Assembly: GCA_964614655.1 (NCBI GenBank) | Contig: CAZTPF010000016.1 | Location: 1 to 39,015, forward strand | Origin: Casp-actino8 sp964614655 | GTDB lineage: Bacteria; Actinomycetota; Acidimicrobiia; Acidimicrobiales; Ilumatobacteraceae | DNA: 39,015 nucleotides | Direction of reading: 5' to 3' | In this document: in pieces, positions 22,416-30,359 of the stretch | Layout of the letters: each line of letters starts with the position of its first letter | How positions within the stretch are numbered: the first letter of the stretch is position 1 | Made by a program: the position numbers and the translations under genes | The notes under the pieces: model-generated | Seen by the model: only the letters and a program-made list of their open reading frames with translations | Told to the model about the DNA's origin: nothing | Database searches by the model: none

Positions 22416-23473
22416 CTTCTCGACTGGAGGCGTTACGAGCCCACTTCGACGGCTGGAATCTGCTCGTCGATCGCTCCGACGTCCGATGGGCCTCTGGATT
22501 TTCGGGTAGCAACGGCTGGCTTCTCGTCGGACCGTCGTCAGCGATTCTCCTGACCGACGCGCGGTACACCGACCGAGCACGACTGGAGACCGACGGCAAG
22601 GACATCGACATCGTCACGGCGGGAACGCCGAAGGCGACGTACGAGGAGGTGACACGTTTCGTCGGAGACGATGTCGTCGGGTGTCGCTCATCCGTTCTGT
22701 CCTTCGAACAGTGGACGGCTCTGCAGGGGGCGGGAGTTCGACTCGTTCACCATGATGCGTCCGGATTGCGGCGGGTGAAGGATCGGCACGAAATCGATCT
22801 CATGAGGCGGGCTGCTGAGGTCGCGACGGCTGCCTTGGCGGCGACCCTGCCGATGATCGACGTCGGCGTCTCCGAGCGAGACATTCGGGACGAACTCGAC
22901 CACCGAATGCGACGCCTCGGAGCCGACGGCCCGTCGTACGACACCATCGTGGCATCGGGCCCGATCAACTCGGCGATCCCGCATCACCTGCCGTCCGGTC
23001 GAGCCTTGCAGGAGGGCGACTCCGTCGTGATCGACGTCGGCGCGCTGGTGGACGGTTACCACTCCGACATGACACGCACCTTCTTCGTCGGCGAGCCCTC
23101 CGAGACCCTCCTCGGTTGGTACGAATCTCTCCTCGTCGCTCAACGCGAAGGGGTCGAGTCGGTACGGGCGGGTGTCGCAGCGCGAGACGTCGACCGAATC
23201 TGCCGATCGCACCTCGGGCCGACCTCCGAATTCTTCGTCCACGGGACCGGCCACGGGGTGGGACTCGACATCCACGAACAGCCCTTTCTCAATCGAAGTG
23301 CCGAGACCGTCCTACTCGACGGCGAAGTCGTGACCGTCGAACCGGGCCTCTATCGTGGGGGCTTCGGCGGGATCCGCATCGAAGATCTCGTGGTCGTCGG
23401 GAAAGACTCCGCCGAAGTCCTCACTCAGTTTCCGAAGGAACTCACATGCCTGCCATCACGACCAACGACCTGA
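22412..23473 (+). CDS. pepQ: Xaa-Pro aminopeptidase/dipeptidase (M24B)
   Basis: This 353-aa metallopeptidase cleaves peptides with proline in the second position. It has a creatinase-type N-terminal domain (1-120) and a pita-bread catalytic domain with dinuclear metal ligands Asp208 (VIDVGAL), Asp219 (HSDMTR), His281 (GTGHGVGLDIHE), Glu310 (TVEPGLY) and Glu324 (IRIEDL). Its 3' end overlaps the first 28 nt of efp, an order also seen in mycobacteria, which suggests coupled expression. Confidence 0.95.
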   Translation: MTSRLEALRAHFDGWNLLVDRSDVRWASGFSGSNGWLLVGPSSAILLTDARYTDRARLETDGKDIDIVTAGTPKATYEEVTRFVGDDVVGCRSSVLSFEQWTALQGAGVRLVHHDASGLRRVKDRHEIDLMRRAAEVATAALAATLPMIDVGVSERDIRDELDHRMRRLGADGPSYDTIVASGPINSAIPHHLPSGRALQEGDSVVIDVGALVDGYHSDMTRTFFVGEPSETLLGWYESLLVAQREGVESVRAGVAARDVDRICRSHLGPTSEFFVHGTGHGVGLDIHEQPFLNRSAETVLLDGEVVTVEPGLYRGGFGGIRIEDLVVVGKDSAEVLTQFPKELTCLPSRPTT

Positions 23474-24009
23474 AGAACGGAATCACTCTCGAGCTCGACA
23501 ACGGGCTCTTCCAAGTCGTCGAGTTCCAGCACGTCAAGCCCGGGAAAGGTGGAGCTTTCGTGCGCACGAAACTGCGAAACGTTCGTACCGGGAACGTTTT
23601 CGAGAAGACGTTCAACGCCGGTGTCCGTGTCGAACAGGCGATCCTCGACAAGAAGGACATGCAGTTCCTCTACCGAGACGGCGACGAGTACGTCTTCATG
23701 GACACCGCGTCGTACGACCAGATGAACATCGCCCCGGTCGCCTTGGGGGACGCCGCCGACTACCTGATCGAGTCGATGGTGGCGATCATCGCCCTGCACG
23801 GCGACGAAATCGTCTCGGTCGAGATTCCGGCGTCGGTCGAACTCACGATCGCCGAGACCGAACCGGGCGTTCAGGGCGACCGCGTCTCGGGCGCTCGCAA
23901 GCCGGCGACTCTCGAAACCGGTAAGACGATCCAAGTGCCCCTGTTCGTCGAAATCGGAGACCGGGTCAAGGTCGACACTCGTTCGGGCGACTACATCACT
24001 CGTGTCTGA
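23446..24009 (+). CDS. efp: Elongation factor P
   Basis: This 187-aa tRNA-shaped factor rescues ribosomes stalled at polyproline. It has three beta-barrel domains; the domain I loop is KPGKGGAFVR with the tip lysine at 34, and the C-terminal signature ends in DTRSGDYITRV. No modification enzyme gene is nearby, and the loop gives no sign of which modification, if any, is used. An AAGGA ribosome site (about 23435-23439) lies 6 nt before the ATG, inside the end of pepQ. nusB starts within its last codons. Confidence 0.97.
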   Translation: MPAITTNDLKNGITLELDNGLFQVVEFQHVKPGKGGAFVRTKLRNVRTGNVFEKTFNAGVRVEQAILDKKDMQFLYRDGDEYVFMDTASYDQMNIAPVALGDAADYLIESMVAIIALHGDEIVSVEIPASVELTIAETEPGVQGDRVSGARKPATLETGKTIQVPLFVEIGDRVKVDTRSGDYITRV

Positions 24010-24409
24010 GTCCGACTCGTCCACCGACGAGCGCTCCATCGCACGCGAAGCGGCCCTCCTCGTTCTCTACGAGAGTTCGACCAAGGGTGCCGACCCTCGG
24101 CTGGTACTCGACGCAGCGATCGTTCCTCACGATCCCCTCGTTCGGCTCCTCGTCGAGGGCGTGGAGGATCATCGACTCGATCTCGACCGCTCGATCGAGA
24201 AATTCACCACCGGGTGGAGTCTCGAGCGCATGCCGATTCTCGATCTTCTCGTCCTTCGTCTCGCCTCTTACGAATTGGTTCACCGTCCCGACGTGCCGAC
24301 AGCAGTGGTGATCGACGAGGCTGTCGAGATGGCCAAGCGCTTCAGCACCGACGATTCGGGCCGATTCGTGAACGGTGTACTGGCGTCAATCGCCCGCGAC
24401 GTTCGCTGA
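24002..24409 (+). CDS. nusB: Transcription antitermination factor NusB
   Basis: This 135-aa helical RNA-binding protein acts with NusE (S10) on boxA RNA during rRNA transcription. Conserved features are the N-terminal AREAALLVLYE and the C-terminal pair VVIDEAVEMAKRFS and SGRFVNGVLASIAR, the usual NusB signature. The GTG start overlaps the end of efp by 8 bp. Its TGA stop lies in a perfect hairpin shared with the convergent Rrf2 gene. Confidence 0.95.
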   Translation: MSESDSSTDERSIAREAALLVLYESSTKGADPRLVLDAAIVPHDPLVRLLVEGVEDHRLDLDRSIEKFTTGWSLERMPILDLLVLRLASYELVHRPDVPTAVVIDEAVEMAKRFSTDDSGRFVNGVLASIARDVR

Positions 24410-24424
24410 CCGAGACGGTCAGTG
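24404..24424. terminator. Bidirectional terminator-like hairpin between nusB and the Rrf2 gene
   Basis: CTGACCG (24406-24412), loop AGA, CGGTCAG (24416-24422) form a perfect 7-bp stem; with one G-U pair it grows to 9 bp on the plus-strand RNA. The TGA stops of both convergent genes lie inside the two arms. There is no U-run, as is common for GC-rich actinobacterial hairpins, so real termination is unproven. Confidence 0.5.
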
Positions 24425-24868
24425 CTCGAGCGGTTCCGGCCAGGGTCCGGTGCCCCGAGCCGCCGCTGCGATGTCGGCCAGATTGAAGCTGTCCAGGTGA
24501 TGGCGCATGTGGTCGCCGGCTTGCTTCCAGATCGCCAGAAGGACGCACTGTCCTTCATGATCGCACGCCCCGTCGGCATGGGGCTCGCCGAAGTCGCCGA
24601 GGGTGATCGGGCCGTCCACCGCCGACACGATGTCGGAGAGACGGATGTCGGCCGGCTGCCGGGCGAGCGTGTAGCCACCTCCGACCCCTCTCTTCGACCT
24701 CACGAGGCCGGCCCCTTTCAGGGCCAAGAGAATTTGCTCAAGATACGGCTGGGGGAGGCCGGTTCGTTCGGCGATGTCGCGCACCGACGTCGGCCCCGCC
24801 TCGCCTTCGTGCAGCGTGAGACTGAGAAGGGCTCGACAGGCATAGTCCCCACGGGTCGACACGCGCAC
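24419..24868 (-). CDS. Rrf2 family transcriptional regulator
   Basis: This 149-aa protein has a winged helix-turn-helix with the family's RGDYACRALLSL start, VRDIAERTGLPQPYLEQIL (recognition region) and SKRGVGGGYTLAR (wing). The cluster region has CDHEGQC (Cys102, Cys108), but the third cysteine of IscR-type proteins is absent; a tryptophan (W114) follows instead. It may bind an Fe-S cluster with another ligand, or sense thiol or redox state, as is known for relatives. It starts at GTG 24868 behind a TACGAT box (leaderless). It is divergent from the phosphodiesterase-like gene, a possible target along with its own promoter. Confidence 0.92.
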   Translation of the reverse strand: MRVSTRGDYACRALLSLTLHEGEAGPTSVRDIAERTGLPQPYLEQILLALKGAGLVRSKRGVGGGYTLARQPADIRLSDIVSAVDGPITLGDFGEPHADGACDHEGQCVLLAIWKQAGDHMRHHLDSFNLADIAAAARGTGPWPEPLEH

Positions 24869-24874
24869 CCCGAC

Positions 24875-24880
24875 ATCGTA
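24875..24880 (-). promoter_or_regulatory. -10 box of a predicted leaderless promoter (Rrf2 gene)
   Basis: Minus-strand TACGAT, then GTCGGG (6 nt), then the GTG start, inside the 60-bp divergent gap. Confidence 0.5.
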
Positions 24881-24928
24881 GGCGGTGGAGGAGAAGCGGC
24901 GGTCGGATCGGTGTGGTGGACTGTCGTC

Positions 24929-26038
24929 ATGGAGTTCCCCGCAGTTCCCGATCGGCAGGCGCCCCGTCTCAGCTCGATCGTTCCCGGGTGTCTGTTGTCC
25001 GCCCCCGGACGACGTCCGACCTGGTTCCCACCGGCGCTCCAGACGGGTGAGCGAATCGTGCTGATCGTCGTCGACGGGCTCGGCTGGCGTCAGTTACTCG
25101 ATCATCGTTCCAGTGCTCCTCATCTGAGCGACATGGAAGCCACCCGGATCACGACGGTGGCCCCCTCCACCACGGCCACCGCCCTCACGAGTCTGGTGAC
25201 CGGGGCCGAACCCCGCCAGCACGGGATTCTCGGCTATCGCATCGATTTCGAAGGCACCGTCATGAACACTCTCAGCTGGTTCGGCGGACGAAGCGGCGAG
25301 AGGCGCAACCTTCGCCACGAACTGCCGCCTTCGAGCGTCCAGCCGGTTCCCCCTTTCTGTGGTCGCCGGGTACCGGTGATCACCCGAGCCGAACATCTGG
25401 GCACAGCCTTCACCGAAGCCCACCTGGCCGGCACGGAACTGCGCGGATGGCGTTCCCCGAGTTCCATTGCCGTTGAGATCGAGGACGCTCTCGACGGCGG
25501 CGCCGATTTCGTCTACGCCTATTACGACGGTGTCGACAAGATCGCTCACGAACGGGGCTTCGGCTCCTTCTACGAGGCCGAGCTGCGTCTCACCGATCAC
25601 CTCGTCGCCGAAATCTGCGCCAGGGTTCCGGTCGGAACGACGGTCGCCGTCGTGGCCGATCACGGTCAGGTCCAAACGGGTGACGATGTCGTGCAGTTGG
25701 ACGGCGACGTCATGCGTCTGGTCGACCATCAATCGGGTGAAGGTCGCTTTCGCTGGCTGCACGCGCGCGACGGGCGGACCGACGAACTTCTGGAGGCCTG
25801 CCGGAGGTACTCGTCGTTCGCCTGGGTGCTGTCTCGCGACGAAGTGGTCGCCACGGGATGGTTCGGGGATTCGGGAGACCCGTCCTTTCTTCGTCGCCTC
25901 GGCGATGTCGCTCTCGTCCCTTTCTCCTCGTCCTCGTTCGACGATCCCGACGACTCCGGCCATTTCCCCCTCGTGTGCCGACACGGCTCGTTGACCGACG
26001 ACGAGATCCTCGTACCTCTGCTCGCGCTCAGGACGTGA
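24929..26038 (+). CDS. Type I phosphodiesterase/nucleotide pyrophosphatase-like protein (alkaline phosphatase superfamily)
   Basis: This 369-aa member of the alkaline phosphatase fold has metal ligand Asp49 in IVVDGLGW, the nucleophile region APSTTATALTSLVTG (78-92, likely Thr82), QHGILGYR (97-104), then YYDGVDKIAHE and VVADHGQV, which supply further zinc-binding Asp and His residues. It probably cleaves a phosphodiester or pyrophosphate bond; the substrate is unknown. There is no signal peptide, so it looks cytoplasmic. ATG 24929 is the chosen start; a GTG 18 nt upstream is possible. It is divergent from the Rrf2 gene with 60 bp between. Confidence 0.87.
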   Translation: MEFPAVPDRQAPRLSSIVPGCLLSAPGRRPTWFPPALQTGERIVLIVVDGLGWRQLLDHRSSAPHLSDMEATRITTVAPSTTATALTSLVTGAEPRQHGILGYRIDFEGTVMNTLSWFGGRSGERRNLRHELPPSSVQPVPPFCGRRVPVITRAEHLGTAFTEAHLAGTELRGWRSPSSIAVEIEDALDGGADFVYAYYDGVDKIAHERGFGSFYEAELRLTDHLVAEICARVPVGTTVAVVADHGQVQTGDDVVQLDGDVMRLVDHQSGEGRFRWLHARDGRTDELLEACRRYSSFAWVLSRDEVVATGWFGDSGDPSFLRRLGDVALVPFSSSSFDDPDDSGHFPLVCRHGSLTDDEILVPLLALRT

Positions 26039-26080
26039 GCGGCGACCTGTTGACGGTGTGCAAGAACGCGGGGTGTCGGC

Positions 26081-26086
26081 CAGAAT
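26081..26086 (+). promoter_or_regulatory. Possible -10 box 6 nt before the bpa start
   Basis: CAGAAT, then GTCGCC, then GTG 26093. It has C in place of the first T of the TANNNT pattern but the same spacing. No ribosome site is present. Confidence 0.35.
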
Positions 26087-26092
26087 GTCGCC

Positions 26093-26608
26093 GTGACTTC
26101 CTCCGACGAGAATTCCGTCGTTCATCGGCCTGACGCCGTCCTCGACTCCGAAGCGCAAGAAGGCGACACGCAACCAGAGGTGCAACAACCTCTGACCGAG
26201 TCGGTGACCGAACCAGGCAAGGTCATGCGAATCGGATCGATGGTGAAGCAGCTGCTGGAAGAGGTTCGGTCGACCCATCTCGACGAACCGAGTCGTGAAC
26301 GGCTCGCCGAGATCTACGAGCGCTCCATCGTCGAGCTCGCCGAGGCTCTGTCGCCGGACCTGCAGGAGGAGCTTCGTATGCTGACTCTTCCGTTCTCATC
26401 GGAGGCTCCCACCGAAGCCGAACTCAGAATTGCCAAAGCGCAATTGGTCGGCTGGCTCGAAGGCCTCTTCCACGGCATTCAGGCCACACTGTTCGCCCAG
26501 CAGATGGCCGCTCGACAGCAGATCGAGCAGATGAGGCGCCTCGGCCCCGGTGGTCCCGAGAATCCCGGGGAACAGCCGGGTGATCGCCGCCCCGGCATCT
26601 ACCTCTGA
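26093..26608 (+). CDS. bpa: Bacterial proteasome activator (Bpa/PafE)
   Basis: This 171-aa protein matches the actinobacterial ATP-independent proteasome activator. A disordered acidic N-terminus (1-43) is followed by the conserved helical core MRIGSMVKQLLEEVR (45-59) to FAQQMAARQQIEQMRRL (134-150), including WLEGLFHGIQ (121-130). A flexible glycine/proline linker then leads to the C-terminal GIYL (168-171). In mycobacteria the C-terminal GQYL end docks into the 20S core and opens its gate. The tail here keeps the Gly-x-Tyr-Leu form, so the organism should have a 20S proteasome. No proteasome gene is in the window. The start is GTG 26093. dnaE follows after 123 bp with its own promoter-like box. 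Confidence 0.92.
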   Translation: MTSSDENSVVHRPDAVLDSEAQEGDTQPEVQQPLTESVTEPGKVMRIGSMVKQLLEEVRSTHLDEPSRERLAEIYERSIVELAEALSPDLQEELRMLTLPFSSEAPTEAELRIAKAQLVGWLEGLFHGIQATLFAQQMAARQQIEQMRRLGPGGPENPGEQPGDRRPGIYL

Positions 26609-26658
26609 CCCGCTCGTTCGACCGATCGGGCGCTCCCGACCGGATCGGTCCTCGCTGC

Positions 26659-26731
26659 TACTCTGGCGAACCACACGTGTGTGGTTCGGGGCGCGAAGCG
26701 CCCCGTCGGTCGGTGGTCGAGGAGGTGAAGG
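26659..26731 (+). promoter_or_regulatory. dnaE promoter and leader with two adjacent hairpins
   Basis: A -10 box TACTCT (26659-26664) is followed by a 10-bp inverted repeat with a 2-nt loop (arms 26667-26676 and 26679-26688, core CCACAC GT GTGTGG). A 7-bp hairpin with loop GAA comes next (arms GGGGCGC 26688-26694 and GCGCCCC 26698-26704). The two stems touch at G26688. A near-perfect Shine-Dalgarno (GAGGAGGTGA, 26719-26728) sits just before the TTG start at 26732. The hairpins could be an operator palindrome, mRNA-stabilising structures or a translational control element. Confidence 0.55.
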
Positions 26732-29700
26732 TTGGTCGATTCGTTCACCCATCTTCACGTTCACACCGAGTTCTCCATGCTCGACGGGGCCGCCAAACTC
26801 GACGAGTTGGTGGCCAAGGCCGTCGAGGACGGCCAACCGGCGCTCGGCATGACCGATCACGGCAACATGTACGGAGTTCTCGACTTCTACCGTGAATGCC
26901 GTGATCAGGGCGTCAAACCGATCATCGGAACCGAGGCCTACATGGCCGGTGAGAGCAGATTCGAACGTCCCCCACGGCGAGGTCGTCTCGACGACTCCGG
27001 GGGCGACGTCGAGGGCGGTGGGAAGCTCTACTACCACCTGACCCTGCTCGCCGAGAGCGACGCCGGGTACCGCAATCTCATCAAGCTGAGCAGCCTCGCC
27101 TTCCTCGAGGGCTACTACTACCAGCCGCGCATGGACTGGGAACTCCTCGAGCGACACAGCGAAGGATTGATCGCCACCACCGGGTGCCTCGGTGGTCACG
27201 TGCTTCAACACTTACTGAAGGACGACTTCGACGGCGCTCTCGCCAAGGCGGCGAGACTTCAGGAGATCTTCGGACGCGACAATCTGTTCGTCGAGCTCCA
27301 GGATCACGGGCTCACCAGCCAGATTCGCACCAATCCCCAGTTGGTCGAGATCGCCCGTGCAATCGGCGCCCCACTTCTCGCCACCAACGATTCCCATTAC
27401 GTGCATCGACACGACAGCGAAGCGCACGACGCTCTGCTGTGCGTGCAGACCGCGTCCCTCATGAGCGATCCCAATCGTTTCAAGTTCGACGGAACCGAGC
27501 ACTACCTGAAGTCGTCGGCCGAGATGCGCCACCTGTTCTCCGAGCTTCCAGAGGCCTGCGACAACACCTTGTGGATCGCCGAGCGGGCTGGCGTCGAGAT
27601 CGAATTCGGCAAGCCTCAACTTCCGAACTTTGCCGTACCCGAGGGATTCGCCGACGACGCTGCGTATCTCGAACACCTCGCATGGGAGGGTGCACGTGAA
27701 CGCTGGGGGAACTCGTTACCGGCCGTGGTCGCCGAACGCCTCGCCTACGAGCTCAAGGTCATCGTCGACATGGGATTTGCGTCGTACTTCCTCATCGTCT
27801 GGGACCTGATCGCCTACGCCAAACGCCGTGGCATTCGTGTCGGACCCGGACGCGGATCGGCCGCTGGGTGCGCGGTCGCCTATTCGCTCCGCATCACCGA
27901 GATCGATCCCATCCGGTACGACCTTCTTTTCGAACGCTTCCTCAATCCGAGCCGAGTGTCGATGCCCGACATCGACATGGACTTCGACTCCCGATATCGC
28001 GACGAGATGATCCGCTACGTCTCCGAGAAGTACGGGCGAGATCACGTCGCGCAGATCATCACGTTCAACACCATCAAGGCGCGTAATGCCGTGAGGGATG
28101 CAGCACGAGTTCTCGGACACGAGTACGCAGTAGGGGATCGTCTGGCGAAGGCGATGCCACCCCTCGTCATGGGGCGCGACACGCCGCTGAAGTACTGCCT
28201 CGAAGAGAACCCGAAGTACGTGGACGGATATCGAGCCGCGGCCGAATTGCGTCAGATGTACGAGGCCGACCCGATCGCCCGCCAGGTGATCGACGTGGCC
28301 AAGGGACTCGAGGGGCTGAAACGCTCCACGGGTATCCACGCCGCGGCCGTCGTGATCTCGAAGGATCCGCTCACCGAATACCTGCCGCTCCAACGAAAGC
28401 CCGAACAAGGCAAGGCACCCGACGAAACTCCGGTCACCACCCAGTACGAAATGCACGGAGTGGAGGATCTCGGCCTGTTGAAAATGGACTTCCTCGGGCT
28501 TCGCAACCTCGACGTGATCACCGACACCGTCGGCCTGATTCGAATGAACGGACGGCCCGATTTCGACATCGACTCGGTCCCGCTCGACGATCCGGCCGTC
28601 TTCGAACTTCTCGGGCGCGGCGAGAGCACTGGTGTCTTCCAGTTGGAGTCGCCACAGATGCAGGCCCTGCTGCGGGCGATGGCCCCCAGTTCTTTCGAGG
28701 ACGTCTCGGCCGTCATTGCGCTCTATCGGCCGGGTCCGATGGGCGTCAACATGCACTACGACTACGCCGACCGAAAGAACGGCCGCCAACCGGTCGAATT
28801 CTTCCATCCTGATGCCGGCGAAGTTCTGGGCGACACCTTCGGGCTCATGATCTATCAGGAGAGTGTGATGCGAGTCGCCCAACGATTCGCCGGCTATTCC
28901 CTCGCCGAAGCCGACAACCTTCGCAAAGCCTGCGGCAAGAAGGTGCGCGAACTCATGGAGAAGGAGCGCTCCAAATTCGTGGAGGGTTGCGAGAAGACCG
29001 GTTACGGGACCGAACTCGGCACGTACCTGTTCGGCATCATCGAGAACTTCGCCGACTACGCCTTCAACAAGTCGCACTCCTTCGGCTATGGCCTCGTGAC
29101 GTACCAGACCGCCTATCTGAAGGCCAACCATCCGATCGAGTTCTTCGCCGCCCTCTTGACGTCGGTCAAGGACAATCTCGACAAGGCTGCCGGCTACCTG
29201 GCCGACGCTCGTCGTCAGAAGGTCACGATTCTCCCTCCGGACATCAACGTCTCAAACGTCGATTTCGGAGCCCTGCCCGACGAGCGTTCGGTGACCTTCG
29301 GACTGTCGGCGATCAAGGGAGTCGGTTCGGCCCTCTGCCGCAAGATCGTCGAAGAACGCGACGCCAACGGAGTCTTCGAGAGCTTCCAGGACTTCTGTAT
29401 GCGCGTTCCCACCGACTGTTTGAACAAGCGCACCGTCGAGTCGTTCATCAAGGTCGGCGCCTTCGATCGCCTCGGACACTCTCGGCTCGGACTGCTCATG
29501 GTCTTCGAGGCGATCATCGACGACGCCGTTTCGCGTCGCCACGAAGCCGACCAAGGCGTACTCAGCCTGTTCGACTCGCTCGACGAACCCGATTCCTCCT
29601 TCTCACTCGACATCGAAATCCCCGAGAGAGATCTCGACCGCGAGTCGAAGTTGAAGTACGAGAAGGAGTTGATGGGCCTCTACATCACCGATCATCCGCT

Positions 29701-30253
29701 GGTCGGCCACGAGGGCACCCTGTCCCGCCGGGCCACTCACACCACTCTCGACGCCAAAGAGCTCGCGTCCGGATCGGTCGTCACGCTCGGTGGAGTCGTC
29801 TCCAAGCTCGAGAAGAAGACCACCCGGCGAGGCGACCAGATGATGGTGCTCACCTTGGAGGACTTCCACGGAACGATCGAAGCCACCATGTTCAGCAAGA
29901 TCGCCGCAGCCCAAGGACACCTCGTCCGAGAAGACGGTGTCGTCCTCCTGAAGGGGCGGATGAACAACGACGGAGACCGACAGTCGTTCAGTGTGATGGA
30001 CGTCGAAGCCCTGCGTCTCGTCGACGGAGTTCCGGAACTTCGCCTCAACCTTCCGCTCGACACCATCGCCCGGAGCCGGATCGACGAGCTGCGCGACATT
30101 CTGCGTCGCCACCCCGGGGATTCACCGGTGTACCTGCACGTCGGTCCCGACAAAGTCCTCGAACTGGGTCGCGAATTCTCCGTTCAGATCGAACGCGTGG
30201 TGCCGGATCTACGCGTCGCCTTCGGTATCGACGTCGTCCGTCCCGCTCGCTGA
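26732..30253 (+). CDS. dnaE: DNA polymerase III subunit alpha (DnaE1)
   Basis: This is the replicative polymerase, 1173 aa. The PHP domain keeps all nine metal ligands of the proofreading-type enzyme: His9, His11, Asp18, His43, Glu68, His102, Cys152, Asp220 and His222. Intrinsic 3'-5' exonuclease activity, as in mycobacterial DnaE1, is therefore expected. The catalytic aspartates are Asp413 and Asp415 (MPDIDMDFD) and Asp586 (KMDFLGLRNLD). The C-terminus has the helix-hairpin-helix region and an OB domain (VTLGGVVSKLEKKTTRRGDQ). The start is TTG 26732, fixed by a strong Shine-Dalgarno 6 nt upstream and by the family N-terminus FTHLHVHTEFSMLDG. The rare start with a strong ribosome site and leader hairpins hints at translational tuning. 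Confidence 0.98.
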   Translation: MVDSFTHLHVHTEFSMLDGAAKLDELVAKAVEDGQPALGMTDHGNMYGVLDFYRECRDQGVKPIIGTEAYMAGESRFERPPRRGRLDDSGGDVEGGGKLYYHLTLLAESDAGYRNLIKLSSLAFLEGYYYQPRMDWELLERHSEGLIATTGCLGGHVLQHLLKDDFDGALAKAARLQEIFGRDNLFVELQDHGLTSQIRTNPQLVEIARAIGAPLLATNDSHYVHRHDSEAHDALLCVQTASLMSDPNRFKFDGTEHYLKSSAEMRHLFSELPEACDNTLWIAERAGVEIEFGKPQLPNFAVPEGFADDAAYLEHLAWEGARERWGNSLPAVVAERLAYELKVIVDMGFASYFLIVWDLIAYAKRRGIRVGPGRGSAAGCAVAYSLRITEIDPIRYDLLFERFLNPSRVSMPDIDMDFDSRYRDEMIRYVSEKYGRDHVAQIITFNTIKARNAVRDAARVLGHEYAVGDRLAKAMPPLVMGRDTPLKYCLEENPKYVDGYRAAAELRQMYEADPIARQVIDVAKGLEGLKRSTGIHAAAVVISKDPLTEYLPLQRKPEQGKAPDETPVTTQYEMHGVEDLGLLKMDFLGLRNLDVITDTVGLIRMNGRPDFDIDSVPLDDPAVFELLGRGESTGVFQLESPQMQALLRAMAPSSFEDVSAVIALYRPGPMGVNMHYDYADRKNGRQPVEFFHPDAGEVLGDTFGLMIYQESVMRVAQRFAGYSLAEADNLRKACGKKVRELMEKERSKFVEGCEKTGYGTELGTYLFGIIENFADYAFNKSHSFGYGLVTYQTAYLKANHPIEFFAALLTSVKDNLDKAAGYLADARRQKVTILPPDINVSNVDFGALPDERSVTFGLSAIKGVGSALCRKIVEERDANGVFESFQDFCMRVPTDCLNKRTVESFIKVGAFDRLGHSRLGLLMVFEAIIDDAVSRRHEADQGVLSLFDSLDEPDSSFSLDIEIPERDLDRESKLKYEKELMGLYITDHPLVGHEGTLSRRATHTTLDAKELASGSVVTLGGVVSKLEKKTTRRGDQMMVLTLEDFHGTIEATMFSKIAAAQGHLVREDGVVLLKGRMNNDGDRQSFSVMDVEALRLVDGVPELRLNLPLDTIARSRIDELRDILRRHPGDSPVYLHVGPDKVLELGREFSVQIERVVPDLRVAFGIDVVRPAR

Positions 30254-30359
30254 ATTCCGTCCCGACACGTTCGCGGTTTTCCGGCGAGTGCTCTCATTTG
30301 GCAGAATGGAGGTCGGGAGCGGGGGATCCCGCGTCGTGACTGGGGGGAGGCCCGCACCA

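Noticed and set aside
24917..24922. TGGACT 6 nt before ATG 24929 as another leaderless -10 box
   Set aside because: It lacks the A at the second position, the most important base of the -10 element, so it was not counted with the others.
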